64,000 nucleotides of DNA from Acanthococcus lagerstroemiae (GCA_031841125.1 JAJSSI010000012.1:658616-722615); one strand, 5' to 3'; shown: positions 1 through 10,869, numbered from the stretch's first letter. Notes: generated from the letters alone by a model not told the origin. Numbers and translations: made by a program.

Positions 1-369
1 TCTTTAAAATCATTGACACACTAAATATATTATAATACAATATTTGAACCGGCTCAGGCAGAATCAGATGAAGTCCAAGGAAGTAAATTTTTCAGGAGAG
101 GGAAAAAACTGATTTCTGGCTAGATGCAATTCTGTGCGTCGGAGTGATAGTCGTTCTAGATGATACGTTTAACGAGAAAAATGATGGCGGTGTCGATTTT
201 TTGCTAGTGTGCCCAGCTGAGAAGCAAAGTGCATTTGAAAATGCGACTTACCCTGATTCTGCATGCCATAAATAGAAAAAAGGCATTATTCACAGGAAAA
301 TATATTTTATTAGAATAAAATAAAGTGAAATCCGACCAGATTAGGCGTATCTGCTAAGGTGTAGACAAA

Positions 370-1260
370 TTAAGTTGTTTTGGCTAACATGTTGGTACTT
401 TTTCTAGTAGTTGATAAAGCATAAATTTTAGCCCAGAACGCCTGAATCGGTCTACAGTTTGGTAAATATTTCTTAAACGTCATCAGATCTTTCATTTTTT
501 CACAATCCACCTTCGCTTTTTGACGAAAAGCTTTTTTTAATCCTTTAAAAAACAAATTATCGATTGGTAAAATCTTGTTTGATCTAAAATCAAATGTGTA
601 GGCCAGTATACCATCAATCAATGGTCTGCACTTGAGAATACCGGGAGTAATATATTCAAATTCGCGGTAACCTGAGATGGCAAAGGAGTGTTTCTTAAAT
701 CCTCTCGTTTTGATGGCTTTGTGTTCGTCACAAACTACCTACCGTTTTCTTGAACAAAATGTTAAATTTCTTGAAATCTAGAACATCGCGACGAAAAACA
801 CGTTTCACCTCAAAACGCTTTCTTCTATTAATTGCTGTAGAATTAGCTATTATTTCTATAACCTCCCTCGTTGTATAAAATCGGTCATGCAATTTCAGCT
901 TTCGTTTGATCACAGCAAAATCATGGTCATTTGGTAAAAACGAATGCTCTCGATGAGGAAAATAGTGACGCACTGTTCGAAATCGACCCGAGAGACAGGA
1001 GAGAAATTTCATGACGGTTTGGTTTCGATTTTGGCCACCACATCCGGCTGAAAACAATACGAAATCTGATTTGGCTTTTGGTCGGGGGCTTTTATAGGTT
1101 TCAAGATAATCATTAATAAATGTGCAAACTTCATTTGACCCCTTTGTAGCTACACTTTCGTTGTGAACGTAGAATGTAGCCGTGTATTATCGATCAAATT
1201 ATGAATACCGAAAACGGATACTGACGAAGATAGAATGTTTCCTGGATTGGCACTGTTGGT
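370..1260 (-). pseudogene. DUF7869 protein, C-terminal part (broken)
   Basis: Three minus-strand reading frames line up as one protein. The first part ends with FGIHNLIDNTRLHSTFTTKV; a frameshift near 1150 is followed by ATKGSNEV. Next comes the strongest family hallmark, SAGCGGQNRNQTVMKFL, then HYFPHREHSFLPNDHDFAVIK. A second shift near 728 leads to FKKHSFAISGYREFEYITPG and finally the tail containing LPIDNLFFKGLKKAFRQKAK. These blocks appear in this order in the RNase H-like DUF7869 proteins that are abundant in insect and cnidarian genomes and are thought to be transposases. At least two frameshifts make the copy inactive. The family name is recalled from these motifs. The HSFLPNDHDF and GCGGQNRN blocks make it confident; the assumed transposase role is inference. 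Confidence 0.8.
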
Positions 1261-1726
1261 AAATCCCGTAGAACATTTCACCGACAAAAGGCCTAAAAAA
1301 CGTTGGCATCGCCAACGTTTCTCGTAGGTATTCTGGTGATTACACATATGAAAACAATGTTCAAATTCGGCGGCGCGCACGTTTTGGAACCGCTCATACG
1401 CAGATGTTACCGATATACCACGGAGTAGTAAGTCGGTGATTCGGATGTAGTGCCCACAATAATGTCGGTGTTGTAGATGGGTCACTGATATTTTGCCGCT
1501 GTTTTACCCATACGTCTTGACCAACATTTCACCGATATTTTACAAGTGTGCGGTTGCTAACATTACACCGACATTTTACCAACATTTTACTCACTTTTCA
1601 CTCAGATTCCACATACATACTACGCATGGGTATGCGCATACAATATACTGATATCTAACGCAGATGCGAGAAATGAATGTTACGATTAATTAGTGTGTAT
1701 ATATTTATTTATAATAACTATACTTA

Positions 1727-1904
1727 ATTCGGACTTCCCAGACCGATGGCGCGCTAGCATCGGGCCTTCCTCCCTTTCCGCACTTCAGGAAATAGTGCCA
1801 TAGAATTCTTATCAACGTTAGGATACACTGTATGTAAACAATGCCTAGCATCTCATGTAATCCTAACGTTGATAAGGTTCTGTTGAATTTTGGGAAGTCC
1901 GAAT
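1727..1904. repeat. Palindromic MITE-like hairpin, about 178 bp
   Basis: ATTCGGACTTCCCA at 1727-1740 is matched by its reverse complement at 1891-1904. A second inner pair, TTATCAACGTTAGGAT, lies near 1808-1824 and, inverted, near 1860-1876. The two arms are otherwise diverged. Size and structure fit a small non-autonomous DNA element; the flanks suggest a possible TA duplication but it is not clean. Confidence 0.55.
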
Positions 1905-2004
1905 ACTGGTCGTAATTTAGCGTTCTTCGAGCCCCTGCAGCTGTATTTTCTGCTGGCCGACATGTCCCCGATGTCCCCGGTTCCTGTTCCTGAACAGTTG
2001 ACAT

Positions 2005-2920
2005 TTGTCGTACTGCTGATGACAGTTCTGGATTTCTTGAAACTTTCTTTTGAGTTGGTTTTTTTTTAGGGGGGGGGGCTGGATTTCTTACTGCTTTTAC
2101 TATGGTACCTCACGCGTGTTCCGTGGGTGTTCTTCACCCACTCGTGAATGGGGTGAAGTGCGTCTCTGTGGCTTTCCAAAATGGACGATGAAAACTCTGC
2201 GAAGAAATCAGTTCAGATAAATACATATTAGTCTCGGTTTCATTCAAAAATGAGATTTGTATAAAATTATGTACGTCGTTTTCTTCTTCAATTCCCGTTT
2301 ATTTTCATTCGCGGGGATCTTGTAGTGAAATCGAATTATGGAAGTGTGAGGACGAACAGGTTTTGGAATTTCACTATAGTAAAACCTCAGTCGCGCATAA
2401 AAAAATCGTCTGAAATTATTTCCACCACTTATGGCATCTCTTTGCTATACCCTATTTTGACACCTACATCTGGATCTACTTATTTACATCTCGTAGTTCA
2501 CTTTCCAACACTGGTCTCAATAAGTGGCGGCCCAAGGGTGTGTTTCTGTGGCTCAAGCCACTCTGTTATGAGCACAGAGCCTCGGAAAGAGCGCGTACAA
2601 CTCAAAAATTTATTTGAAGAAGGTCAAATAGCATTGACAAAGTACCGAAAGTAGTTTAGCCATCGGCGTTCTCAGCTCGGACCGCCGCTGGTCTCAATAT
2701 TATTTTTGTCATTTCTTCTATCACCGAAATACACTTGCCCAATTAAAATTAATGCACCTACTCTGATATTCAAAACTAAGCAACAATAGCAAGAAGAATT
2801 AAACACAATCCGCCAGGGATCTGGCTCAAGCCTATAGTTACTTCCTCAACACTCCTGTCTCCTTGTTCATAAAATTGGTATGAAAATCCTACATTCAATT
2901 ATATAGAGTTTATCTTCAAG
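2005..2920. other. No recognised gene; orphan ORF 2325-2654
   Basis: This stretch has no family match that I can see. A plus-strand open frame of 109 codons at 2325-2654 has ordinary composition but no recognisable motif, no paralogue in the window and no clear splice or promoter context. It is recorded as an unsupported ORF and not as a gene. A short G run (near 2070-2080) and a small inverted word around the repeated GTGGGTG/CACCCAC at 2125-2140 are the only local structure. Confidence 0.4.
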
Positions 2921-2924
2921 CCTT

Positions 2925-3110
2925 TTTTATAAATACTAGGGGGCTTCTCCCCCTAGCAGCTTCGTGGCCTAACCACCGCCCTCATTCACTTCGCTTGTGC
3001 CGGCCTAACTCGGCGCTACGCACCCCACCACTCCACCTATTACTCAGTCTTTGTGTCAGTCCTCTTTGTTCCTCAATGGAGGCTTGCTAATACCTTCTTG
3101 ACCTCTTCTA
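2925..3110. repeat. GC-rich dispersed repeat (CTAGGGGGCTTC family), copy 1
   Basis: A GC-rich island in AT-rich DNA begins TACTAGGGGGCTTCTCCCCC, which can fold on itself (GGGGGC...CCCCCT). It continues with ACTTCGCTTG and CGGCGCTACGC words. A second island at 54935-55080 has the same order of words (ACTAGGGGGCTTC, then CATTCGCTTCGCTCG, then GGCTCGCGCCTCGCC), so this is a dispersed family. The family is not identified. Confidence 0.5.
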
Positions 3111-3915
3111 CCTAACCAAACCCCTGCCCTAGCCTCATCAATGCTGCCCATCAGAACTCCCTCCACCACCATGACTGCCTTCACACGCCAAGGTGGCCTC
3201 TGCAACCATAGCTCTCTCCCTATCACGACCTCCTACATTACCCTGACCGGCCACCTCATCATGGTCCTCCCACTCACTATCTTTTTTCTCCCTCAGAACT
3301 TCTCACTTCACTTTTAACTCATTAAGACCTATCATTTCTTCCTATTTCCGAAAGTTCACCACTTCATTTCTTTATCAGAAGTTCTACAATTTATTTCACA
3401 GACATTCCCTCACACCAATTCTCCGCCACAAAGTTTGTCACATCATTCTTCAGAAATTCTGCTGTGTAGGTCCAGCACTACATTCCTTTTCCAGAAGATT
3501 TTCAGTTTCTTTCCCTTCTCAGAAGATCTACCATTTCGTTTCTCTCAAGACACCTGGTAGTTTGATTTTCTCTCCTAGAAGATCTGCCATTTCATTTCAT
3601 TTTCAAAAGATCTATGATTTGTCCCATTATGGTTCCCCGCTTTGTTTTTCTCAGCAGGTATCGACTTAATTCCTCCCCAATAGGTTTACCCCCTTCTTTC
3701 ATTCTCAAAAGCTCTACTAGCGCATATTCGTCTCAAAATATCCACCTTTACCTGTCAGAAGGTCTACCCCCTTCATTTTTTCTGGACAGATTTACGACTC
3801 CGTTTCTCTCAAATAGCGTTACCACTATTTTTCTTCCAAAAGTTCTACTACTCTTGATTTCTTTTCAGAGAATTTGGAAGCTTACAACTTCATTTTTCTC
3901 TCAGGTTATAGGTAT
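3110..3915. repeat. Pyrimidine-rich degenerate minisatellite
   Basis: The plus strand is strongly C+T biased. A word close to AGAAGATCTACCATTTC recurs at irregular 40-60 bp intervals (for example near 3376, 3465, 3520, 3578 and 3606), separated by TTTCTCTC tracts. It reads as a decayed tandem repeat. The open frame at 3614-3919 arises from this composition and is not taken as a gene. Confidence 0.5.
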
Positions 3916-4649
3916 ATGACTTAACTTCTCGATAAGTGTAAACTTATGTTGTTAGCCTATAGACGTACCTATTATACATGAATAAAGGTATGAATTATAT
4001 CAAGGTGTCATTATGTATTTGGAAAACTATATGTGAATTCATTACCTACCTCAGGCATATTTGAAAATCCAGTGTTCCGATGGCGATAATAGGTGCCTTT
4101 CGAAACACAACCTCTGCCGGGTAAATAATATTGGCGTTTCCTGCTGCTTGATGCTGCATCAGTACTGGTACCATCCATTTTCATTGAATTTGTATCACTT
4201 AGAAAAATTCACAATAATACAACACAGCAGCAATCAACAACTGTGATGGAACAGAATCAACAAATAACTGAAAAATACAAATTTGAATGCGCACAGAAAA
4301 CGGTTACACGCGAGGACTAAAGGAATCGGTGATAAGTTGGCGATCCCGACAAAACCCTCATGTTCTGATCCGTAAAATGTTGGTAAAGTAGGTGAAAATC
4401 TTATTACACGACATGTCGGTATAATGGGTGTAATAAAACCAGTTAACCGACGCAGCTTGTCGGTATTTCGTTGGCACTTCAGTTTTTGCACTCTCTTATG
4501 ATGATGAAGGTATTTCGGAGATGATACCAACATCTTACCTCTATGAGTTCCATTACACCTATAAAATTCTTACTGTATTTATAGACTATTTGCTTTTGTA
4601 TTAGTTCGTGGGCACTCGCTCACGCGTACCGCTGTTTTACCGATGTAAA

Positions 4650-5207
4650 AATGTTCAACGGGATAAGTATTCTGCATAAAATCAATAGACAATGCAATCT
4701 GACCTGAGAATTTGATAATCCGCACAGCAATTCAAATCCTGTTCTATGCTTCTTAGTTTGAATATGATATTTGAAAGAATAGCGACAAAGTGTAATCACA
4801 TTCCTTTTACGTTCCTGCAACTCATCTCGAACTCTCCTTCGTTTGACATTGATTACAGAAATGCTTGACTGTAGTAATACATCTTGTTCATCTTTTGTAT
4901 TACACAATAAGAAATGGCGCACGACATTACGTTTCAAAGTTGTTGGTATTTTGTTTAAACATTGCTGTTTGCATCTACATCGAAATTCAACAATACTCTG
5001 TATGAAATTGGTCTTCTGACTACTACTTCTTGCAACTTTAGAGAAGATAAAAATACTAAAAACTTACAAGTAAATGTTTTTGGTGGTTTTCGGCGTTCGC
5101 CAAGTATGGTAATCGTTTCACTTTGTTTTCCCGATTTATATGTCTCTGCATTCTTGTCTTTTTTGGACTCTTTTTTGTTATAATCGCATCACATTTTTCC
5201 ATTTTGG
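4650..5207 (-). pseudogene. DUF7869 protein, N-terminal exons (separated from C-terminal part)
   Basis: A plausible start methionine lies at 5207 and opens a lysine-rich exon (MEKCDAIITKKSPKKTRMQR). This runs to a GTAAGT donor near 5068, followed by a short intron of about 35 nt. The next exon contains the Cys cluster RCRCKQQCLNKIPTTLKRNV, then LLCNTKDEQDVLLQSSISVI and KRRRVRDELQERKRNVITLC. A basic Cys-rich N-terminus followed by an aligned helix block is the usual front end of DUF7869 proteins. Coding similarity stops near 4690. The central 200 or so residues expected before the C-terminal half are missing, and about 3.1 kb of unrelated repetitive DNA separates this piece from the one at 370-1260. 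The first exon is less certain than the Cys-rich exon. Confidence 0.6.
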
Positions 5208-5526
5208 AGCATTAAGTTGTAACAAACAGGAGTAATAAAATACAACTAACAACCCTGTTATCACATTCTCTCTAGTTAAAAAATGGGGACTGTACTTGAC
5301 CGGATTCTGCCATAAATTAGGACTTACCCTAATCCTGCCTGCTGGTTACATTTGAAATACATTTTTTGACTAGAGGGGTGGGGTTAGAAGGGTGCCGTTC
5401 CAGACACGGATGCAGATTGGTGTACAGTGTTCCCATGTAATGAAAACCTCATTTCGCCAAAATGTGGACTTAACCTGATTCTGCCTGAGCCGGTTCATTT
5501 ATTCTTCCATTATTATATCATAAGTA

Positions 5527-6130
5527 ATCCCCATCAACCAGATTGACGTGCAGTTTAACGTCAATTTTGTGTCAATTGTGGAATTGACACAAATTTGATG
5601 TAATTGTGATGTCAAATTCGTGTCAATGATGAATTTGACACAAATTTGACGCCAAACTAACATCAAACTTGCGTGAAGAAATGTTTTACTTTTTCTTCCT
5701 GTATATTTGATGCAATTTTGATGTCAATATGACGTTCAAAGTTATAGTCCAATTCAATGTGCATTTTGCTGAGCGTATTTAGACATCATATTGATATCAA
5801 TTTTGTATCAATCAAATATTTTCTTTTCTTCTAATACACTTGATGCAATGTTGACGTCAATTTGACATCAAAACTCCCCCATCAACCAGATTGATATGCA
5901 GTTTAATGTCAATTTTGTGTCAGTTGTGGAATTGACACAAATTTGATGTAATTGTGATGTCAAATTTATGTCAATAAATTTTTTTACTTCCTTTCTGAAA
6001 TATATGATGTAATTTTGATGTCAATTTCGTGTCAACCTGTGTACTTCACGCCATTTTGACATCAACTGAATGTCCAAAGTTCATCTAACTCAGTGCGCGC
6101 ATTTTGCTGACTGGATTTTGACGTCGATTA
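5527..6130. repeat. Left subterminal array of TGACGTCAA-like words
   Basis: This array has dozens of occurrences of GTCAA and TTGAC half-sites, often as TGACGTCAA or TTGATGTCAA. The first 100 bp of the units at 5527 and about 5877 are nearly identical, so the array is partly a tandem duplication of the element end. The half-site palindrome resembles a CRE-type TGACGTCA core, but function as a binding site is inference. Confidence 0.75.
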
Positions 6131-6204
6131 GACATAATTAATAGCGTAAATGTAAAATTGAATTGTACGGCTAGTAATTTTGAATCACATATACACACAT
6201 TATT

Positions 6205-6365
6205 TTTATTAGATTTACTAGCCTCTCTCGGGACGCTTATAGCGCCCCTGGAGGCTACGCGCTTGCAGCGCGCGCCGTCCGGCTCGCCATCTTTTCTGGA
6301 GCATTCTCACTCGCTTTGCTCGCAAATGCTTTCACTCGTTGGCGCTTCGCGCCAACTCGAAACTA
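6205..6365. repeat. GC-rich palindrome-rich repeat
   Basis: An isolated GC-rich patch contains several short self-complementary words: GCGCTTGCAGCGC near 6258, CTCGCTTTGCTCGC near 6309 and GGCGCTTCGCGCC near 6341. It resembles the GC-rich islands at 2925-3110 and 54935-55080 in style (TCGCTTTGCTCG words) but cannot be aligned along its length. Identity is unknown. Confidence 0.4.
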
Positions 6366-8469
6366 AGTGTCTGCAATATTATGGTGGTAACTGTTATTAA
6401 TAAATAGGTAGCACATTGAGAATATTTTGGTTGGTATAAAAAATTTGACTTATAGGTTGGGCACTGTTTATCTTTGCAAGAAGAACCTGGACAATGATAC
6501 TGTGAAGTCTTAAGTGTATCTCAAAGAAGGGGGAAGTAGAAAAAAAAAAAACTGCACCGGAGTTTTTGAAAACTCGACATAAAATTAATTTTAGCATATT
6601 CCAACAACTTAGTTTTACTTTTTTCCTAAATTACTTGTAGACTTTGAAAATGGTTTGGCTCATGCTTGGCTTAACTTGCCCCACTGAAGCTCAACAAATC
6701 TCAGTAATTTGCTCACCTTCCAGGCTTTCTGATGACTACCTACTAATTTTTGTAGAAAATCTTACTATTTTTTATATATACAACTTGGTTAACAATGTCC
6801 ATCTTCTTCAGGATTTAAATCTGAACTTCATCTTGCTTGCTCCACTCCAATGTACCCCCCCCTTCCTCCGCGTAAGTTCTTCCATTTTTAAAAAATCACA
6901 GAATAGTTTCAGATTGATTAAAATATTTTAAACTGCACCCTGGCACTTGCCGCCACTCTGGAGAGAGGAGAAAAATTTTGAAATTTGGGAGATAACTTGT
7001 CTACATCACCTGCAGCACATTTAACCCATTTCGGAATTTAGGTCGAGGTGGAGGGATTAAGTACAAAATAATTTTTCCTGAAATAATGAATAAACAAAAA
7101 TCTGTTCTAAAAAAATCCATGTTATTAGTTATTGCTGTAAAAAGTGCCATGCTACAGAACAGTACCAGTAAATTATTCAGTATTAAAAAATAAACTTTCT
7201 ACCCCACTTTCCTGAATAAAATAAGTAATATGTGGCCGCGAAAATGTACATCGGGCCGTGCATTCGTCCGAGCGCGTCGCTGATGTCGAAGTGATAAGTA
7301 GTAAACGGTGAATCTATGCATTTCCTCCATTAATGAACAAAATAATTTTTTGAACAAAGAATTTTCTTTCGATTAAAACTATTTTTATAGCTAGATTCCA
7401 AAATTTTGCTGCATGTTTCAAAAACTTTACCTTTTGGTCGCTGATAAGAGTAGTTGATACTAGCGCTGCCCGGCTCGAATACCCAATTTTGTTACGTCGT
7501 CATATGTTTTGTGAAAAAGTCCCTTCGATAGTCTGCATAATCCAGTTTCATGGTTCTTTATTTTGTTAATGAATTAAATGCCTGCGGCAGTCTGCGGGCT
7601 GGGATGCTTCGATTCATACCGTTGCGTAGTGGCGTGGTTGGTGGTCGGCTATCACAAGCTCACAAAATCAGCATTGGTTACCGCCGGGCTGTCCCGCACC
7701 ACGCACCTGTCGTTTGAATATTTGAATGTTGAATTCTCTGTTCTCTGGACACGATTTTTAGTTGTAGCTTCCATCCTGTATTATCTTTATAATTATAAAA
7801 CGGAAATTAAATTAAAAGTGAAGTGGTCAGTTCTATGTCACAACACAAGTATTTTTCATGCAGTGCGCTGTTGGTATTTGGTATCGTCGCTGTGAACTGG
7901 TAATCGGTAAAAAACTATCGTGAATTTTGTTTTTGTGAAACGTATCGCCCGTGTTGGTCAATATTTCCTATGTTTCGTATTGAAAGCCAGTGCTGTATCT
8001 CCATTGAAACTCGCGATTAATTTCAAGTACCTGTTCCTGCCAGGATTATCCAGCACCTGATGTATAGTACAAACAGTCGTAAGTATTTTGCGTTTCCTTC
8101 ATATTGATTGAGCACACTAGTACGAGTGCAAATATCGTTCCTCGTGTCAGTGCAGCCCATTAATTCAATTTGTTTCATTAGACGCATATGTGAACGCCAT
8201 TGTCATCATTGTAGCTACTGTTTGAGAGAGAGAGAGAACAATTCATCACCGCACTATGGTTAGTGACTTTTCACTTCAGAAACGTTCCTCGTCTCAATTC
8301 TGAACAAGACATCTACTTTCATTGTGTCTCTATACTTTCCACTTTTTTATGTAGGAAAAATCAGCATGACACTGGTTTCAGTATGACCCCAATGAATAGT
8401 TCACCATTGAGCATATGCCATTATCAATGAACACTCCTCCGCATTGCCAAACGTTCGCCGCTATTCAAC
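6366..8469. other. No recognised gene
   Basis: AT-rich DNA inside the TGACGTCAA-ended element. Around 7450-8300 base composition becomes more balanced and several short exon-like or 5'-UTR-like pieces with GTAAGT-type words are visible (for example CAGTCGTAAGTATTTTGCG near 8068). None gives a recognisable protein. The 105-codon plus-strand ORF at 7578-7895 has no family signature. The region may be the promoter and leader of the gene whose first coding exon is at 8470. Confidence 0.35.
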
Positions 8470-8908
8470 ATGTCATGGGAACCAAGAAGCTTCGTAGTAC
8501 TTGACGATGAGTCGTATCCGGTGGTAAGCAGTATTCAAGCATTTACCGACCTCGGCTTCCCGATGTCTAAGCAATGTGATATTGAAGCTTTTGATTGGAA
8601 ACTTTCACTTGTTTCAGAAGAATACGATGATGTAATTTGTGCCAAATTTGTAAGTACAAGTTGTTATGTCCAAGCTTGCATATGTACGTTTTGTGTGGTG
8701 TCTGCCTGTTGCAAGTTTCTGTTGTTCACTTTTCATAGACTGCAGTTCTGAAGTCATGTAATGCCGGGCAAGGGGGCATAAACACGTTCCATTCACTATT
8801 GAAAATAAATCTTCCCAAAGGAGTGGGATAGTGATCGCAGTAATTCTGACAACAAATCTGAATTAGCAATACAGTGGATCTCACAAACCACACTGTTCAA
8901 CCTCATTG
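8470..8908 (+). CDS. Partial DUF4806-like gene, N-terminal exons
   Basis: An ATG at 8470 opens a 60-codon exon (MSWEPRSFVVLDDESYPVVS, then DWKLSLVSEEYDDVICAKF). It ends at a good donor, GTAAGT at 8651. A second exon, about 8816-8908, encodes KEWDSDRSNSDNKSELAIQW. A third piece near 8985-9230 includes the charged, coil-like segment TDERKVITLQQTLKAQKQ before another GT donor. The FVVLDD start and the DWK...YDD block resemble the N-terminal exons of DUF4806 proteins, as in the better-preserved gene at 36788-43358, but no DUF4806 domain was found downstream. The assignment is tentative. The gene lies inside the TGACGTCAA-ended element. Confidence 0.35.
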
Positions 8909-9486
8909 TAGGTGAGTGTCTCCACCAACTCGAACTACTATTATCTACCTTGCGTTTCTACGTTTAGCTGTTTCATTTCAGTTGAAAGTTCCAAGTAGCC
9001 GTCCTGTTGCGTACCAGTAATAAGGCCGAACAACATGACAGTGTATCAGACAAGGAAAGAATTCGAAAGTACTGGGAGAAGAAAGACCATTGTGGAAAAG
9101 TATACGTCATCTCTCAGATGTGAAAAATGCTTGCGGAATCGTTCATCGCGAAGAACAAGTAGCTGATTCTCGTAACAGATGAAAGGAAAGTAATCACACT
9201 ACAACAAACACTGAAGGCTCAGAAGCAGGTACAAATTCTTCTAATTGTAATTTACAGGGTGTTTAAGATTGGTGAAATGAGTACATTACTGTCGATGATT
9301 TCAAACATACGTCAATCAAGTAAAAAATTGATTAAGAAATTGAAAGTGTGGTAAATCACAAAAAGTCATTGTACTGGGAAACAAAGATAAATTATAAAGT
9401 CAACTATTTTCAAATTTCAATTTTGTTTGACATAACCTGCAATAATTAGATTCTTACACCATCCCCATTCTTATAAGTTTGTTAAT

Positions 9487-9730
9487 CAGTGGCAGATCTA
9501 TCCTTGGGCTGAAAAATGGGGGGGACATTGCGATTGAGTTTTTCTCCTGTTTTTGGGTATCTGCAGCACCCCTGTCTATAATGTTCATTTTGAAGCGATT
9601 TAATCACATTATGAAACCTGTCTTTAGAAACTATTTAAAATGACATCCATCTTGGTTTCTTAGGGGGCGGAGGTGGAAAAAGTTTAATTTCCAAAACACC
9701 CTTCTTGGAAAATTCCTAGATTCGCCACTG
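9487..9730. mobile_element. hAT-type MITE, 244 bp
   Basis: The left end CAGTGGCAGATCTATCC matches, inverted, the right end CTAGATTCGCCACTG. Flanks TTGTTAAT (9479-9486) and TTCTTAAT (9731-9738) form an 8-bp target duplication with one mismatch. Interior G-run and C-run words match the two younger copies at 29184-29394 and 29916-30081. CAGTGGCG termini with 8-bp duplications are typical of hAT MITEs in insects. Confidence 0.75.
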
Positions 9731-9809
9731 TTCTTAATTATAATTATTTCAATTGTGAACTTTGTTTAGGTATCATTGATGCACCAGATATAACCTCATC
9801 ACTTCTAAC

Positions 9810-9953
9810 ATGAATAATACTAACACTGAGAATGGGATAGCAATTGATTTTTCTCAGTGTACGCACCACAATGATTACAGCCATTGTGATAAAGAGCTTC
9901 AGTCCGCTCTATTGACTTTTGATAAGACTACTGATGATGTGATGGGTAACTAA
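9810..9953 (+). CDS. Short hypothetical ORF, 47 codons
   Basis: An open frame begins MNNTNTENGIAIDFSQCTHH and ends DKTTDDVMGN. It is preceded by an AG acceptor-like TTTGTTTAG about 40 bp upstream. Composition is protein-like but short and no family is recognised. It may be a further exon of the gene starting at 8470 or simply chance. Confidence 0.25.
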   Translation: MNNTNTENGIAIDFSQCTHHNDYSHCDKELQSALLTFDKTTDDVMGN

Positions 9954-10499
9954 AGCGCTACATATAGGCTGTTACTTCCAATCAAAAATTCATCGCTTCT
10001 AAGTATTAATAATATGTTGTTCCAGTTCCTATTTGACCATAATATTTGTATTATTAATATCATCGCTTAACGTAATTTAGTGGGGATAATTATTTTTAAC
10101 ATTTTATTACCTACCCTCTCTTTATCTGCCATTCAGAGACTCTATTTTTTTCATTCTTATCTTATTAATGGACTCATTATTTTAATATTCTCTTCTTTTT
10201 TCGCCATTCAAGCCCGCTAGTGTATTCGTTTTTGTTTTCTTCTTTACATACATACATGTTCGCACTTGTGAGTAAGTTGAATCTCATATTATTAAGTTTT
10301 GAGTATCCCAATTACTGTAACTATTTTCATTTAATACATGTATTAATTTACCCACAATAATGTATTTTGTGCATTTTTTTTGGCGGGGGGATTTTTTTAC
10401 CCCAGTTACTTATTTTTAAAAAGCTTTATTTTCAATAAACATTGTTAACAAATCTGTAGATATTATGTACATCACGTCAAAAAGAGATCAGAATTGAAA
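9954..10499. other. No recognised feature
   Basis: AT-rich DNA between the short ORF and the right array. It contains a short G run near 10385 and nothing else that I can support. Confidence 0.5.
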
Positions 10500-10869
10500 G
10501 GTTTTACTACACATTTTTTTGACGTTGCTTAGTGGATGTCAAAAATTTCCTCTATATTGACATCAATATAGTGTCAAAAATATGTCAAAATTAGAATTGA
10601 CCAATTTTTGACGTCAAATGTCCGTCAACTATCACATGAATATTGATATCAATTTAGTATCAAAAATACATCAAATATTTTAATGACCCAATATTGATGT
10701 CAAAAATGCATCAAAAATGCATCAAAAAACCTGTCAAAAGGGCGGACGTTTTTGGATGTCTAGTAGACGTCAATATTGCGTCAATACAGATGTCAATTTC
10801 ACGCGTCAATGTGACATCAATAATGCGCATTTTTGATGTCAAAATCGTGTCAATCTGGTTAATGGGGAT
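10500..10869. repeat. Right subterminal array of TGACGTCAA-like words
   Basis: This is the partner of the left array, carrying the same half-sites (GACATCAATATAGTGTCAAA, TTTTTGACGTCAAATG and similar) and ending in the inverted terminal sequence at 10850-10869. The array is about 370 bp long. The open frame at 10694-10891 is a by-product of this repeat. Confidence 0.75.

Larger units (their letters stand above)
1240..4640. mobile_element. Candidate element nested in the DUF7869 gene
   Basis: The two halves of the DUF7869 gene are separated by DNA whose two edges share words in inverted orientation. TTTACCAACATTTTAC and related ACCGACATTTTACC words occur at about 1240-1600, and GTAAAATGTTGGTAAA with CATGTCGGTATAATGGGTG occurs at about 4370-4440 and up to 4640. 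This is the layout of an inserted element with subterminal repeats. No exact termini or target duplication could be fixed and no transposase was recognised inside, so the boundaries are approximate. An alternative is a rearranged interior of the outer element. Confidence 0.35.
46..5496 (-). mobile_element. DUF7869-encoding DNA transposon with Sola-like ends, degenerate
   Basis: The left end reads GAACCGGCTCAGGCAGAATC at 46-65. The right end (5475-5496) is its exact reverse complement over 22 bp, and the match continues imperfectly for about 10 bp more. Both ends are flanked by ATTT (42-45 and 5497-5500), a 4-bp target duplication. A subterminal word related to GACTTACCCTGATTCTGC recurs just inside each end (near 246-263 and 5280-5340). 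The only gene recognised inside is a broken minus-strand DUF7869 gene, with its N-terminal part near the right end and its C-terminal part near the left. A 4-bp duplication and 5'-GAR termini are reported features of the Sola superfamily, so that is the favoured assignment; it is made from memory of the family and not from a search. The middle of the element looks like a further insertion. Confidence 0.75.
5527..10869. mobile_element. Element with TGACGTCAA-array termini, superfamily unknown
   Basis: The left end ATCCCCATCAACCAGATTGA at 5527-5546 is mirrored by TCAATCTGGTTAATGGGGAT at 10850-10869 (one mismatch). Inside each end lies a long array of words such as TGATGTCAA, GACGTCAA and GTGTCAA, spaced roughly 10-25 bp: about 600 bp on the left and about 370 bp on the right. 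The left array contains two successive copies of the same 350-bp unit, starting at 5527 and about 5877. A TA target duplication is possible but off by one base. Interior exons at 8470-8650 and 8816-8908 look like the start of a DUF4806-type gene. No transposase was recognised, so the superfamily is left open. Confidence 0.6.

Noticed and set aside
370..621. Mariner-like reading of the RPIQAFWAKI motif
   Set aside because: It resembles the RPIE.FW motif of mariner transposases. But the upstream frame continues directly from DUF7869 blocks (GYREFEY, then LPIDNLFF), so it is better explained as the DUF7869 C-terminus.
2925..3110. Helitron end (hairpin plus CTAG-type terminus)
   Set aside because: The GGGGGC...CCCCCT hairpin suggested a Helitron 3' end, but there is no TC start, no CTRR terminus in the right place and no Rep/helicase gene.
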